DNA of 64,000 nt from contig QRFJ01002308.1 of the NCBI GenBank assembly GCA_006176705.1, forward strand, positions 380,507-444,506, read 5' to 3'. This document shows positions 1 to 11,799 of the stretch, piece after piece (the stretch's first letter is position 1; each line of letters begins with the position of its first letter). The translations under genes were made by a program, and so were the position numbers. Origin of the DNA: Cocos nucifera. Its lineage: Eukaryota; Streptophyta; Magnoliopsida; Arecales; Arecaceae. Below the pieces are notes generated by a model. It was not told the DNA's origin. It saw only the letters and a list, made by a program, of their open reading frames with translations, and did not search any database.

Positions 1-804
1 TCATCCACCCTCAAGAGAGCCGTCAGGAACTGATACTCGGCATTTAAGTTGGGTACCATCTTTTTTTTCGATCAAATGAGCCATCAGTTTATGGCTCATT
101 TCGTTAGCAGTCGACGTTCCTATCGAGATTTAGATTTTTTGATGAATATCAAGCAGAAGAAGAAAAAATCTATCCAAACTTATGTCATCCAGTTTAATGC
201 TGCTGCATTAGAGATTCGAAAGCTAGACCAGTCTGTTGCAATAATTGCACTCAAGGGCAGCCTTTAGAAGATTGATTTGCTATTCTCTCTGAAGAAGAAA
301 TATCCTAGAAACTTTATCAATATGCTAGCTCAGGCTGAAGGTTATACCTGAGCTAAAGAGGCCCTTAATGCCAGGGATAATGAAGCCACCCCGGAGTGAT
401 AGATGGGTGAACCAAATATGCCCATGATTGAAGAAAAATCGAGCAGAGCTCAGCCATGCTCCCGAACTTCTCCAAAGTGTAAGCAAGCTCGAACCCCTAT
501 CTGGGCCCAAAGGCGAAGAAGCTCGGATAGAAGGGCACAATGAAGCTCTTCCTTCAGAAAATTGCACAACTACGCCCCTCTCAATGCTCTAAAAACTTAA
601 GTACTGATGGAGATCAGGAAGCAACTACTGAGAGTAGAAAGAATGTGCACTCATCTCGACAAACATAATCCTAGCAAGTTTTATCTTTACCATCTTGATC
701 ATGATCATGATACAGAAGAGTGCATCCAGCTCCAAGAGGAGATCGAGGAGCTCATCAGGCGTGGTAGGCTTGGCTGGATCCTACGACGTCGATTGAAAGG
801 ATGA
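1..804 (+). pseudogene. gag: Tat-lineage Gag remnant
   Basis: Gag would form the cytoplasmic particle that packages element RNA. The segment at 49-267 reads as a Retrotrans_gag-type helical region (motifs SHQFMAHFVSSRR, YVIQFNAAALEIR). The C-terminal part at 607-804 carries the zinc-knuckle-like motif YLYHLDHDHDTEEC followed by IQLQEEIEELIRRGRL, as seen in Tat Gag proteins. The first metal-binding Cys is Tyr here, so the knuckle is damaged. The reading is broken by stops around 267-600. The same motif occurs in element B at about 29631-29675, which ties the two elements to one family. Confidence 0.8.
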
Positions 805-965
805 GAGGATCGATCGAGAACACCCCCATCGTTAGAACCACCGAGGGATAAGGAGCAACGAGAGGATCAGCCCTCGATCGGCATCATTAACATCATCTCT
901 AGGTGACTTTGGTGAGGAGAGGCTAGCAGATCACCCAAGCCCGGGAAGAGACGAAGAACTAAAGA

Positions 966-1335
966 GTCCATCGCTTTCACCGACAAGGATGCTCAAGAAA
1001 TTCAGTTCCTGCACAACGATGCGGTTGTAATCTCTTTGAACATTGCTGATTATGATGTATGCCATATTTTGGTAGATAATGAAAGTTCTATTGACATTCT
1101 ATACAATGATGCTTTTTTTAAAATGTCCATACCCAATAATCATCTGGGACCCATGAGCTTCCTGTTGGTCGGCTTCACTGGCGATGCTGTGCCAGTGGAG
1201 GAAATGATAACTCTAGCTGTGACTGTAGGACAGTATCCAAAGCAAGCCAAGGCATGGGTCGACTTTTTGATAGTAAAAGCTTCCTCGGCTTATAATGCAA
1301 TCCTCGGTCGATCTGATCTGAATGCACTATGAGCT
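966..1335 (+). pseudogene. Retroviral-type aspartic protease remnant of element A
   Basis: The frame opens upstream of 1036 and runs to 1332. The active-site region reads LVDNESSIDILY, where the family usually has D-N/T-G-S-S. The Gly is replaced by Glu, which should abolish activity. A flap-like stretch (VPVEEMITLAVTVG) and the C-terminal AYNAILGRSDLNAL, equivalent to the conserved ILGR loop, are present. It would cleave the Gag-Pol polyprotein. It lies between gag and RT as expected. Confidence 0.8.
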
Positions 1336-1338
1336 GTA

Positions 1339-2640
1339 GTGTCGATCTATTACCTAAAAATAAAATTTCCAATAAACAATGAAATAGGTGAAATCAGAGG
1401 CGATCAAGCATTAGCCCGGCGCTGCTACTCCATCGTCTTACAAAATGGTACTCAACTTGACCCCTGCCCAGTTGACGGGCTTGATGTCCGTGATGACCTT
1501 TTCGAAGAACGGGACGAGCCCCTAGAAGATCTCGTGATCATCCCCCTGAATGATGGGAATGCGGAGCATGCGATGCAAATTGGCTCCAATCTAAAAGATG
1601 AAGTTCGGAAGCGGCTCATCACCTTTTTATGAAGGAATACCGACGTCTTCGCTTGGATTTCAATGGATATGCCTGGGATTGACGTCAAGGTTATGAAACA
1701 TTGGCTGACCGTCGATTCCAAGCATCGACTAGTGAAAGAAAAAATTCGAGGCCATGCATTAGAAAGGTAGAAGGCAATAGCAGAAGAAGTTGACAAGCTT
1801 CTTAATGCCAAATTTATTTGAGAAATCAGTTATTCAACTTGGATTTTTAACATGATCCTGTTTAAGAAGGCAAACGATAAGTGAAGGATATGTATAGACT
1901 TCAAAAAGTTGAACAAAGCCTATCCAAAAAATAGCTATCCTCTATCCAAGATTGACAACTAGTAGATGCAACCTCGGACCATGAGCTCCTCACCTTCATG
2001 GATGCTTTTTTTAGTTATAACCAAATACGAATGGCATTGGAGGACGAGGAAAAAACTACTTTTATTACTGATCGTAGTCTTTACTATTACAGGGTTATGT
2101 CTTTTGGACTCAAGAATGTAGGAACAACGTACCAGCGCCTGGTCAATAAGATATTTAAGAAATAGATCGACCGCAACATGGAGGTGTATGTGGATGACAT
2201 GCTCATTAAAAGTCAAACTTGAATAAACCACATCGTCAATCTCGAACAGACCTTCAGTGTACTTAAGAAGTATAAGATGAAGCTGAATCCGACCAAGTGC
2301 ACCTTTAGTATGATCTCGAAAAAGTTTCTGGGGTTTGTGGTGTTAAGACACGGGATCGAAGTAAATTCAGAGAAAATTCGAGCTATTCAGAAGATGACTG
2401 CTCCAAAAATAATCAAAGAAATTCAACGTCTGACTGAAAAAATGATGTTCCTAAATTGCTTCATCTCAAGATCAGTCAAGCGATGCATGCCCTTCTTTCA
2501 AGTTTTCAAGCAACCAAAGAATTTCTGCTGGACGACGGAGTACCAATGGATATTTGAGGAGCTCAAAACATACCTCGACTTACCCCCACTGCTGGCTAAG
2601 TCTGAATTCAGAGAATAATTATTCTTACACCTAGCAGTCT
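1339..2640 (+). pseudogene. pol: Reverse transcriptase remnant of element A
   Basis: The connection region (1339-1632: DVRDDLFEERDEPLEDLVIIPL) is followed, after a stop at about 1630, by the fingers/palm. Recognisable blocks are the EISYSTWIFNMILFKKA region near 1820-1875, CIDFKKLNKAYPKNSYPL near 1900, MDAFFSYNQIRMALEDEEKT near 1998-2055 and the catalytic YVDDM at 2187-2201. The thumb (KLNPTKCTF, KFLGFVV) runs to about 2615. At least one frameshift near 1960 and several stops interrupt it, so no functional enzyme can be made. Confidence 0.88.
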
Positions 2641-3000
2641 CTCCGACGGTCTTGGCAGCAGTCCTGATTAAGGAGGAAGCGAAGATGCAGCGATCAGTTT
2701 ACTACGTAAGCCGAGTCCTGAGGGATGCAAAGATCAGATACTCTAAGTTAGAAAAATTCACTTACTCTCTTCTAATTACTTTCAGGAGACTCCGACCTTA
2801 CTTTCAGGGATACACCATAATGGTCCTTACAGATCAACCAATAAAAGCAGTCTTTCATCGAATGGATGCTTTCGAAAGAATCGCAAAATGGACAATCGAG
2901 CTCATGAAGTTTGACATCAATTATCAATCCCGGCTATCGATCAAAGCTCAGATATTGATAGATTTTGTAGTACAATATATCATTCTAGATGAAGCCAAGC
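2620..3000 (+). pseudogene. First (Ty3-type) RNase H domain of element A
   Basis: Directly follows the RT thumb. Family-typical blocks include VLAAVLIKEEAK, VYYVSRVLRDAKIRYSKLEK and LRPYFQGYTIMVLTDQPI, the last carrying the late catalytic Asp of the TDQ/TDH type. It would degrade RNA in the RNA:DNA hybrid during reverse transcription. The frame is open over 2652-3080, but the connection with RT is broken by a stop at about 2617. Confidence 0.78.
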
Positions 3001-3080
3001 TTGAACAGAATGAGATCGGCATCCCGTGGTTGCAACCGAGCCTCTCCAAAGAGAATGTTGATCTTTTCAAAGGTTTTTAG

Positions 3081-3480
3081 ACTCTGTATGTGGATGGTTC
3101 GTCCAACTCTACTGGAGTAGGCATGGAATTGATCTTAATCAATCCTGAGGGAGTCATCGTCAAATACGTGCTACGCTTCAAATTTTCTGCAACTAATAAT
3201 AGGACCGAATATGAAACACTGATTGTCAGATTAAAAATAGCAAGAGAGTTAAAAGTAGATCAGCTTCAAGTCTACAGTGATTTTTAATTAGTGGTCGGTC
3301 GAGTTAGTGGCAACTATGAAGCACGAAAAAAAAGTATGATGAAATACCTTAAGAAAGTAAAGAATTTGACATCAGTCTTTGACAGTTTTGGCATTCGATA
3401 GATTCCAAGGATAGAAAATATAAGAGCCAACCTTCTCTCTAAATTGGCCACTTTAGCCCCAATCGAGCTATCCAAAGAAA
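3081..3480 (+). pseudogene. Second, archaeal-type RNase H (aRNH) domain of element A
   Basis: A second RNase H-like fold follows the first. YVDGSSN holds the first Asp (about 3090), NNRTEYE the Glu (about 3200), VYSDF the second Asp (about 3275) and PRIENIRANLLSKLA the last block near 3410, where the expected Asp reads Asn. A stop replaces the residue after YSDF. Dual RNase H domains with an archaeal-type second copy are known from the Tat lineage, so this is the strongest lineage marker here. Confidence 0.75.
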
Positions 3481-3559
3481 TATTTTTTGAAACTCTAAAA
3501 TGTTCAAGCTCAGAGGAATCACAGCTTGTTATGCAGATGAAACTCAAATCGAGCTAGAT

Positions 3560-4785
3560 TGATCCATTAGTTGCCTATCTCAAAGAGAAAGTTCTTCCTC
3601 ATGATCTGAAAGAAGCTCGAAAACTCAAGAATCAAGCCTCCTGGTATGTTTTATATAAGGATAAATTATATAAAAAGTTGTATTCGCTACCACTGTTGAG
3701 ATATCTCCGACCTTCAGAGACCAATTTTGCATTATGAAAAGTGCACGAAAAAATTTATGAAAGTCATGTAGGAGCCAGATCCCTATCATAAAGACTACTT
3801 CGGCAAAGATATTATTGACCGATCTTGTACCATGACTTTATGAAGTATGTCAAAAAATATGACTGCTGTCAGAAAAATGCAAATATACAAAGACAGCCGG
3901 CTCCAAGCTTACTCTACTAAGCACATCTTGGCCATTTGCGCAGTGAAGAATGGATATACTTGACCCTTTTTCAATGGCATTCGAACAATAAAAGTTTCTT
4001 TTGGTTGTGATCGACTACTTCACCAAATGGACTGAAGCCAAACCACTAGCAAAAATTACTGAGGTCAAGGTACAGAACTTCATCTGAAAATCAATCGTCT
4101 GTCGGTTTGGTCTGTCCCGAACTCTTATAACAGATAACGAATGATAGTTCACTGGAATAAGGTTCACTGAGTTCTGTGAAGATCTAAATATCTTCCATCA
4201 CTTCACGTCGGTAGCTCACCCATAGGTAAATGAAAAAGCTGAAGTGACCAACCGAATCCTATTGCAAGGTATCAAGACAAGACTCGAAAGAGCAAGAGGG
4301 ACCTAAGCGGACGAACTCTATCATGTTCTGTGGGCATACCACACTATCCAAAGACTACTGACTGAAGAAATATCGTTTGCCTTAGCTTTTAAAATAGAGA
4401 CAGTCATTCTGATCAAACTTAAGCTTCCATCGATGTGGATAGTGGCTTTCAATGAGTAGCATAACCCATAGAACCTTAGGGCTAATCTCGACCTACTAGA
4501 TGAAAAAAGAGAGAAAATCCAAGTTCGGATGGTGGCTTACAGGCGAAGGATGGCCCGATACTATAACTCCAGAGTCAAAGATAAAATATTTAGAGTGAAA
4601 AACTTAGTGCTTCGACGAGCCACTATCTCTCAGCCTCAGAATCAGAAAAAGCTTGTATCAAATTGGGAAGGACCCTACAAGGTCACGAAAGTCATCTGAT
4701 CCGAGACATACTACTTAAAAAAACTTGGAGGGCAGACCTATCTCAACCATAAAATTCAAAAAATCTATGAATGTATTACCAATGA
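3560..4785 (+). pseudogene. Integrase remnant of element A
   Basis: The N-terminal zinc region is recognisable (KVHEKIYESHVGARS near 3740; YDCCQKN near 3870), but the first Cys of the pair reads Tyr. The catalytic core shows VIDYFTKWTEAKPL (about 4003-4040), LITDNE (about 4120) and the NRIL region near 4245. A C-terminal chromatin/DNA-binding-like segment (NWEGPYKV near 4660) ends near 4780. Multiple stops and shifts occur, for example at 3738 and 4086. It would insert the cDNA into the genome; this copy is dead. Confidence 0.82.
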
Positions 4786-4849
4786 TTTGATTATAATGAA
4801 ATCTTCTTACTTCAACATCCTAATCTTTATTGTATACCGATGATAAAGG

Positions 4850-5760
4850 GAGACTATCCTCCGAACCTAATCTCATGATAAATATGGTCACGTTAGGAAT
4901 AAGAGAAGAACCTCATCATAACATGAGCAAAATCGAAGATCTCATTCATTTTAGATGGGATGAGGAAAAAGGCCCTGACAATGATCCTAATGTATCCCTA
5001 CAGCCCATTAGGAACAGGAAGAGAACCTCATCCTAACATGACCAAAGTCGAAGACCTCATTCATTTTAGATGAGATGAGGGGAGAAGCCCTGACAACGGC
5101 CTTAATGTGTCTCTATAGTCTATTAGAAATAGAAGGAGAACCTTATCCTAACGTGAGCAAAGTCGAAGACCTCATTCATTTTAGACGAGATTAGAAGAGA
5201 GGCCCTGACAATGGCCCTAATATGCTCCTACAGTCCGTTAGAAATAGGAGAAGAACTTCATCCTAATGTAAGCAAAGTCGAAGGTTTCATTTGTTTTAGA
5301 TGAGATAAGAGGAGAGGCCCTGACAACGGTCCTAATGTGCCCTTATAGTCCGTTAGGAACAGGAGAAGAACCTCATCCTAACGTGAGCAAAGTCGAAGAT
5401 CTCATTCATTTTAGATGAGAGAAGGGGAGAGGCTCCGACAATGACTGTAATGTGCTCCTATAGCCTGTTAGAAATAGGAGGAGAACCTCATCCTAACGTG
5501 AGCAAAGTCGAAGATCTCGTCCATTTAAGACGAGATAGGGGGAGAGATCCTGTCAATGGCCCAAATACGCCCTCACAAGTCATGTTAGAAATAGAAAAAG
5601 AAACTCATCCTAACATGGACAGAGTCGACGACCTCATCGATATAAGACAGGATGGAGGGAGAGACCCTATCGATGATCTTAATGCACCCCCATAAGCCAT
5701 GTTAAGAATAGAAGGAAAGCCTCATCATAACATGAGCAAAAGTCAAAGCCACATAGACCA
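4850..5760 (+). repeat. 115-bp tandem repeat, about 8 copies, in the 3' region of element A
   Basis: The marker cctcatcctaac-type block recurs at 4911, 5026, 5141, 5256, 5371, 5486, 5603 and 5720, so the spacing is 115 bp six times (five in exact succession) and then 117 bp twice. Each unit contains a version of gaacctcatcctaac, agcaaagtcgaagacctcat and ggccctgacaatggccctaa. Copies differ by scattered substitutions. Tandem repeats between integrase and 3' LTR are known for Tat/Ogre elements and can seed satellites. Confidence 0.9.
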
Positions 5761-6129
5761 AAGACATGGAGAAGAAAGAAGCTTGGTAGAGAATTCTTAC
5801 ACGTATTTTTTTACGATAATCTGACTACGTCAAGTGCGAAAGACAGAATTTTATCCTGATTTATAAAAGAGATCTTAGTTCGACGTCCACAACAAGCTCA
5901 GCATCCACAATAAGCTAGACGTCCACAACAAGCATTTCATAAGAAAATGACAGAGAGAAAAATGAGGTAAAGAAGGTAATGTCGCAAAAAGGTCTCAGGT
6001 TTATGCTAAATGAAAATAGCAAAAACTGTATTATTTTATTACAAAAATAAGTTCATAACAAGCAAAGCATAGGTCAATAAGGCCGATTACACTGAAAGAA
6101 AAAAAAAGGAGGGGGAAGAGGCCGAAGCT
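5761..6129 (+). other. Non-coding 3' spacer of element A
   Basis: AT-rich sequence between the tandem repeats and the end of the antisense reading frame. It includes a run of short repeats around gtccacaacaagc (5890-5935) and a poly-A/G stretch at 6095-6115. I see no coding signal. Confidence 0.5.
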
Positions 6130-7018
6130 CTAAGATGAATCGGATTCTTCGGACTTCGGATTGCCGACTTCAACCATCACCAAGGCTTGCTTTAGCCTAA
6201 GGATCTTCTCCTCGAGCTTCTTTTTCTAGAAGAGACCATCTAGATATATTCTGTTGGTGAGCTAAAATTTATCCTCAAGCTCTCGCCGCTATCTCCTTAA
6301 AACTTTAGACTCGACCTCCGCATCCTCGACAGCCTGATGTTCACAAGTGAGCTGAAGCTTCAACCATTGAATCTCAGCCTGCTCCACCCCAACCACCTCT
6401 GAAAGCTCACCAACGGTCCTCTTCAAAGAGGCAATCTTCTTTGACTCACCACTCGCACTGGCTCTCCGATTATTGTGCAGTCACTTCCGAAGATGAGCTG
6501 CCTCATCTCTGGCAATCTTGAGCTCACCTTCAAGCTTGGACATCTTCTCTGCCCAGATCACTTGGTAGCTATTATGCCAGTCTTCAGTATCTTGCAGCTG
6601 CTTCTGAAGCTAGAAAAACTTTATTGACCAGTCCCAGTCATACTGGGCCTTATCGGTAGACCATGATGAGCTTTCTTCTAGAAGATGGATCTTTTCTTCA
6701 ATCTTCTTCAGGCCTACTTCAAGAGAGCTGATCTTCGCTATCAGTGCCCAGAACTTATCGCTGGCATTTTTTTTAAGTTCGGCGATCTTCTTCTCGAAGC
6801 TGCCCTTTCGGATACTGAAGCTCACCGCTTCCTTCATATGCAAGCCTCGGAGGTGAGTGACCTCTTTGGTCACCTCAGAAGCATTCTTTCGTGAGGCTCG
6901 AAGGTCGTCCTCCATCTTCTTCAACTTCTTCCTCAGAAGATGAACTTTCTTCCTCAAGTTTTTTTATCAAAGGCTTTATCGAAACCCCCTGAGGCAGTGG
7001 ATCAGCGTTGGTGGGAGA
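6130..7018 (-). pseudogene. Antisense ORF of element A, C-terminal coiled-coil part
   Basis: On the - strand, 6957-6610 encodes an uninterrupted, charged, heptad-rich helix (VHLLRKKLKKMEDDL, KIAELKKN, ISSLEVGLKKIEEKI). Past single stops and frame changes, related coiled coil continues (YQVIWAEKMSKLEGELK, RTVGELSEVVG) to an acidic tail ending in SEESDSS and a stop at 6130-6132. Such long coiled-coil C-termini follow the putative gypsy-type transposon domain in antisense proteins of Tat elements. No enzymatic motif is visible. It is separated from the next segment by a stop at about 7116, and a spliced junction (acceptor-like tgtag at about 7019) is possible but unproven. Confidence 0.62.
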
Positions 7019-7115
7019 CTACATTTGAAATATGAAAAGTGCTTAAGGATATGAAAAAAAAATTACTTCATTTAATCAAAACTTTTGAGTATAAGATATA
7101 AAAAAAAATATACAA

Positions 7116-8366
7116 CTACTCGAGGATCTCAACCTTGGAAGATGGAGCTGGATCACTCTCGATCGTCTCAGATTTTTGAACTGGTTTGGGCACCTCTATG
7201 GTAGGTTCAGACGGGCCAGAAGCAGGCTCATCGAAGGAAAGGTCGACTACAGCATTAGACGATCCTACCTTCATGTCATCTTCCTCCTCCTTCAGAAAGC
7301 TGAGATCGAGCTCGAAGAACCTTCGGGCTACCCTGCCTTTGCAGAGCTCAAAATCCTTGATAAATGCTTCCTGGCTGAACTTGACGTTCAGATTCTGCAT
7401 CTCAAGAGAGGTCTTGAACTCTTCCATGGACTGGATCATTGCCTCCGAGATTGACTTCGTCATTTGGGTCTCCAGTTCAGTGATTCTATTTTCGGCTTCC
7501 TTCCTCCTCTCCTCCTCTAGGAATAATGCGGCCTTTAGTCCGGTCGAGGCGAACTCTTCTTTGCGGAGTGCATCTTGAAGACTTTCGATGTCCGCCATCT
7601 TCTCCTCGATAAGATGCTCGATCTCGTCGAGCCTCTCTTAAAGATGACGGACCTCGACTTGAAGGTCCTCTTGGGCCTTCTATGCCTCCACCTTTTAACG
7701 ACGCGCCCTCTTGATGTGAGTGAGCATCTGGTGATCCGACTGCAACAAATGATTGGTGTTAAAAAAAAGGAGAGAAGAAGAAAAGTGCAGAAGAGAAAAG
7801 AAAGAGTCAAGCAATGGAGTAATCACCTTGAGGATGGTTTCGAGAGAGCTCTAGATGAGCTACCGTAGGTCCATATCGGCCATCTGGTCCACCACCTCGG
7901 GCATGGCAAATCTATCGGCAAGATCCCAAACGATCTCTAGATTGTCAAAGGGATCCTCTCCTCTTTCTTTGTCATCGCCATCCGGTTCGCCTAAGCGAGC
8001 CTTGTAGGACGTCTTCACAATGGCTTTCCTTTTTCTTTTCTCTCCTGTCCCTTTCTTGATAGGGAGCTCCAAAATCCGATCCCCACTGGAGGGACCTGAG
8101 GGCATGGAAGGCACCAGGCCTACACTAGCAGTGTCAACCTCGATAGTTGGGGCAATCTCGATGTCGACGATGACCTCGAATGCAGCGATAGTGGAGGCGA
8201 GAACTCTAGAGTTGGAAATACCGACCTTTGCCCTCTTTGAGTCATCATCTTGTGTCTTTCCTTTCCTATTTTTGGTGAAGAACTCTTTGGTAAGCATCTT
8301 GGCAGCTTGTGCGTCCATCTCTATAGCAAAAAAATAAGAGCGGTCAGTGGCAATACACATGCACAA
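7116..8366 (-). pseudogene. Antisense ORF of element A, middle part (linker and coiled coil)
   Basis: On the - strand 8366-7860 encodes a basic/acidic low-complexity region with MDAQAAKMLTKEFF, then KGKTQDDDSKRAKVG, a lysine-rich KKGTGEKRKRKA cluster (possible nuclear localisation signal) and EDPFDNLEIVWDLADRF. After a frame change, 7598-7116 encodes a coiled coil (MADIESLQDALRKEE, EEERRKEAENRITELE) and an acidic tail rich in Glu/Pro/Ser ending EILE. This matches the architecture of the antisense proteins annotated as putative gypsy-type transposon proteins. The function of that family is unknown. Confidence 0.66.
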
Positions 8367-8599
8367 AACTGTGTGGATTCAAAAATCAAAAGATGTACCA
8401 ACAGGATCGTGGGGACTCAGACCCAGGTTGAAAAAGGTCTGTTTCTTTAGAAGGTCGAAAAGAAGAGGAGCTTGGTACATCTTGAGTTTATCGGAGGAAT
8501 CAAGGTCGACTCCATCTAAGCTAGGAGCTCAACAAACTGACTCTCTAATATAATCCCATGAAGGAAGACCTAATGGCAAGGTCGGGCAATGTGCAAAAA

Positions 8600-9062
8600 A
8601 AATTTTTTTCTTTCAATTATGAATGAAAGAAGGGGCACCTTTGAATAACCCCTTTTTGCCGATCTGGAAGGAAAAGTACCACCAATCCTTCGTGGAAAGA
8701 TGGCGCTTGAAGGTATAAAAATTTTTAAAAAGCGAAATGATCGACTGGACTTTGGTCAATCGACAGAGGGAGAGAAAATCTATGATGAACCAAAAGGAGT
8801 TCGGTATGATAGATGCAAAGGAGATGTTTTAAAATCGAGAGAGGATGACTATGAATGGGGGCAGTGGGAGTCTGAGCCCGGTGCGCAAAGCTTCTAAGTA
8901 CAAACAAAATCGGCCGATCAGAGGAGAACTAACTCGGTCATCAAAGCTGGAAAGTTCAAGGTCATATTCTGGAGGGATTTTATATTGAATTCGGATCAGA
9001 GAAAGATCGTTCGGGGTAAGAACGGATGGGATGGTGTTTGGAGCAAAAGACGAAAGAAACAT
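8600..9062 (-). pseudogene. Antisense ORF of element A, N-terminal putative gypsy-type transposon domain (Transposase_28-like)
   Basis: The - strand from an ATG at 9062 reads SVLTPNDLSLIRIQYKIPPE, then SPLIGRFCLYLEALRTGLRL, PLPPFIVILSRF and, after a stop at about 8829, NFYTFKRHLSTKDWWYFSFQ and KGLFKGAPSFIHNWKKKFF. The order IPPEYDL...YLEALRTGLRLPLPPF...FKRH...WWYF...GAPSSIHNWK is what I know of Pfam PF04195 (putative gypsy type transposon). It faces opposite to gag-pol. Stops and shifts mean it is decayed here. Confidence 0.72.
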
Positions 9063-9392
9063 GTTCCTGGGTTCTACCTTGGTCAGGGGTGCAGAATTAA
9101 AGAAGATCGATCTGAATGAGCTCCACGAACTGATGGAGTGGAAGGTTTCAAAAGATATTCGGATCGAGATAAACCCCAAAAGAATCCCCCCCCCCCAAAA
9201 AAAAAAATCAAGAAAGCAAGGAGCCAAAAGCGATAAGCATGAATAACCTAAGAGAAGGGATAGAAAACTGACATAAACTATCTAGGAAGGATGAAAGGAT
9301 GATGGACACGATGAGGATCAATCGAAAGGATGTCCAGAGCTTAGAAAGGTGAGATAAGGATGAGACTCTCAAGAAGAAGGTGAACGGGGGCC
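9063..9392. other. Element A sequence upstream of the antisense ORF
   Basis: Contains a run of C followed by a run of A at about 9187-9209. In the antisense direction this would be the promoter/leader side of the antisense ORF. No motif can be assigned. It ends at the insertion site of the copia element. Confidence 0.4.
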
Positions 9393-9397
9393 GAAGG
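9393..9397. repeat. Target-site duplication gaagg, left copy
   Basis: gaagg precedes the left LTR of the nested copia element and is repeated exactly at 19908-19912 after the right LTR. The 5-bp length is typical for Ty1/copia and Ty3/gypsy integration. Confidence 0.9.
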
Positions 9398-11721
9398 TGA
9401 AGAAAAAAATCTTGCTTCCCAGGTCAGGCTCGTTCAGATCTAATTGGATCAAGAGGAATATTTCAAAAAATTTTCTCTAAGATCCTAATCAGATCTAAGA
9501 CTCTTTAGATTTGATCTTATTAATCTGATAAAATAAAATAAAATAAAAATTAAATTAAATCTAATTTAATTATATCTTTATTTTGGGTAATCCAATTATC
9601 TTGCGATGATCTCGATGTTTGCCTGAGGTTCTGAACGTAGCCACGCAAGCACCTAGCCTCTACTGGTATCCACTTAGGTAGGATCTGAAGATCTTCTTCT
9701 TCTCAATCAATTCTCTAAAAATTAGATTTAGATCTGATCTTGAAGATCTTTAAAAATTTTTTTGAAGAACAATCGTTGTCTCTTGCAGCAGTGCTGCCTT
9801 CTTCCTTTTCTGTCGCCTTTTACTTGCTTGAATCGCACCTAATTCATGCCCAAAACCTCTTGGGCATGGAGAGGAGAGAGAGGACCAGAGGGTGGCATGG
9901 AGAATGAAGGAGAAAAGCTTTGTGGCATGGGCTAAGGGCAGAAGCTCTTTATTCTAGGTGTAGATAGGATTTGTATAGATCCTGTTGCACCATGTAGTGC
10001 CACATCAGCTCGATCAATCATGATTCTTTGTGCAATCAAATCTAAATCTGATTGATGGGATGACATCATCTAATCTAATCAGATTAGAGTCCCTCAAAAC
10101 TCTCCTTAGATGGCACCAAGACTGAGTCAAACAAATCTTCTTGATGCCATCTAGTTTGATTCCTTGAAGCAACTAGAGTCCTATCTGTATGGGACTCCAA
10201 ATCTTATCCTCATGGGGTGCATGCCTCCCTAGGCATGCACCCCTTGCCTGTTTGCTTTTAGCAGGGGACAAGGGCCAAGGTTCTCTCCTATGGATGCATG
10301 ACACATGGGCAGATGTCTAAGTATCAAAGGTCAACATTTGACCAAAGTCCAAAGATAAGATTTAGTAGATGATAAAAAATGGCAGATGCTGTCTCAAATT
10401 TATTTCATAAATTAAGACAATCCTTTTCTGACCTGGACAAGCTCCAGTCAGACCAAGTAAAGGTTCCTGAGCGAGTCCAAACATATTTGGCTTAGTCGAG
10501 ATAACTTATTTGAATGATAGTTGATGAAAGAGAACGTTAGGCTTCAATCGTGTGCTAGCACGATTTTCCTTGAACCTAATTGAATCTCATTCAAATCAAT
10601 TGAACTTGAGTTAATCCAATTGATGATCATCCAGATTCCAAACCCTTGTTTGTGTGATCCCAGTTAGGTTCAGTTCTGTATGGTAATGGGATATGTCATG
10701 ATCTCTATCATCGACATCATCGAAAACTACCTTTCGATGGATCAGAACTCTTCTGATTCAGACAACTAGTAATGATCGATCATCTAAATCATTCTAATTG
10801 CTCCCAAAATCCATCCAGTGACACCTAGCAGTATATGGTGGCAACCCATCAGAGCTGAATGCGAACCTCTTGGTGCAGCTACCTGTGTGATTAAGTTCCT
10901 TCTATCTTGAGCCCCGATCAGATTAGGGTTAAGGTGAACTCGTCAAATCCCTAGTCTCTGTCATATGAATGTAATCATTCGATTCAAGTCCAATGTGAAA
11001 ACTCTAAATAGAAACTCTTTCTATTATTTCACTCTGCCATGGCCATGGCTTTATGGACTTGATTCTCATGATCATCATAGGGCTGCTCCTCTACCATCCG
11101 AGGTAGATAGATCTCCATCTTGATGCAATCCAGTTCCTACAATGAACATGCTATAGCCAACATACACCTCAGGGTTTTGATATGGCTAGGAGATCCGAGT
11201 TAATGGTGTAGTCAAACTATAACACCCTCAAGGTGAACTATCCGATGCACCTTAGGTCAAAGAATCCAGACACACTACTGCAGCATCGAGTCAGTCATTG
11301 ACGAGAAGGTAGACTTCCTAATGACTACTCGAGGTGGTCACGCTCAGTGCCCTCGTTCTCTAACGAGTATCCTGTACTCTCGCTCCGGTGTCTCCACACC
11401 GTAGACTCAAGACTTTATCTACTAAAGAGAAGCGATCGTACACCAACCTTTCCGGATCAATCACCATCCTCATGATGATCCTATGGTCGGGAGCATGTTT
11501 ATGAGTTAATAATGATTATTCATGTCTTAAATTTTCAACTCTTGAAAATATGAATTATCATTACCATTAACTCAAAGGATGTATCACAGACACTTTTAAA
11601 TACACATGTGTGATAGAAAATAATCCCATTTTATTATTTATAGTCAAAATTATAATTTTGCCCCTAGAAGTGTATTACAAGTGTCAGCCAATTCTGGCTT
11701 CTAGGGCACATATATCTAACA
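9398..11721 (-). repeat. 3' LTR of the Angela-like element
   Basis: 2324 bp. On the + strand it runs from tgaagaaaaa to ...atctaaca, giving TG...CA ends. It is colinear with 17620-19907, as shown by shared blocks such as gatctcgatgtttgcctgag and ggatatgtcatgatctctat. It borders the polypurine tract on its right. Confidence 0.92.
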
Positions 11722-11737
11722 ATCTCCCACTTGTCCT
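11722..11737 (-). promoter_or_regulatory. Polypurine tract of the Angela-like element
   Basis: Read on the - strand, ggacaagtgggagat abuts the LTR start tgttag. This is the classic copia plus-strand primer (aagtgggagat). Confidence 0.85.
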
Positions 11738-11799
11738 AAAGTCCAATTGGCTACAAGTCTAAGTCCCATCTTCTCAAGGTGGGCTTCAATCTTCTGCTG

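Noticed and set aside
4850..5760. Regularly spaced repeats that might suggest a CRISPR array (also 20383-20662 and 30110-31435)
   Set aside because: Units are directly adjacent tandem copies without unique spacers, inside a eukaryotic retrotransposon.
7176..7868. Several plus-strand frames of 90-130 residues
   Set aside because: They are shadows of the antisense coiled-coil protein, whose minus-strand reading has family-specific motifs.
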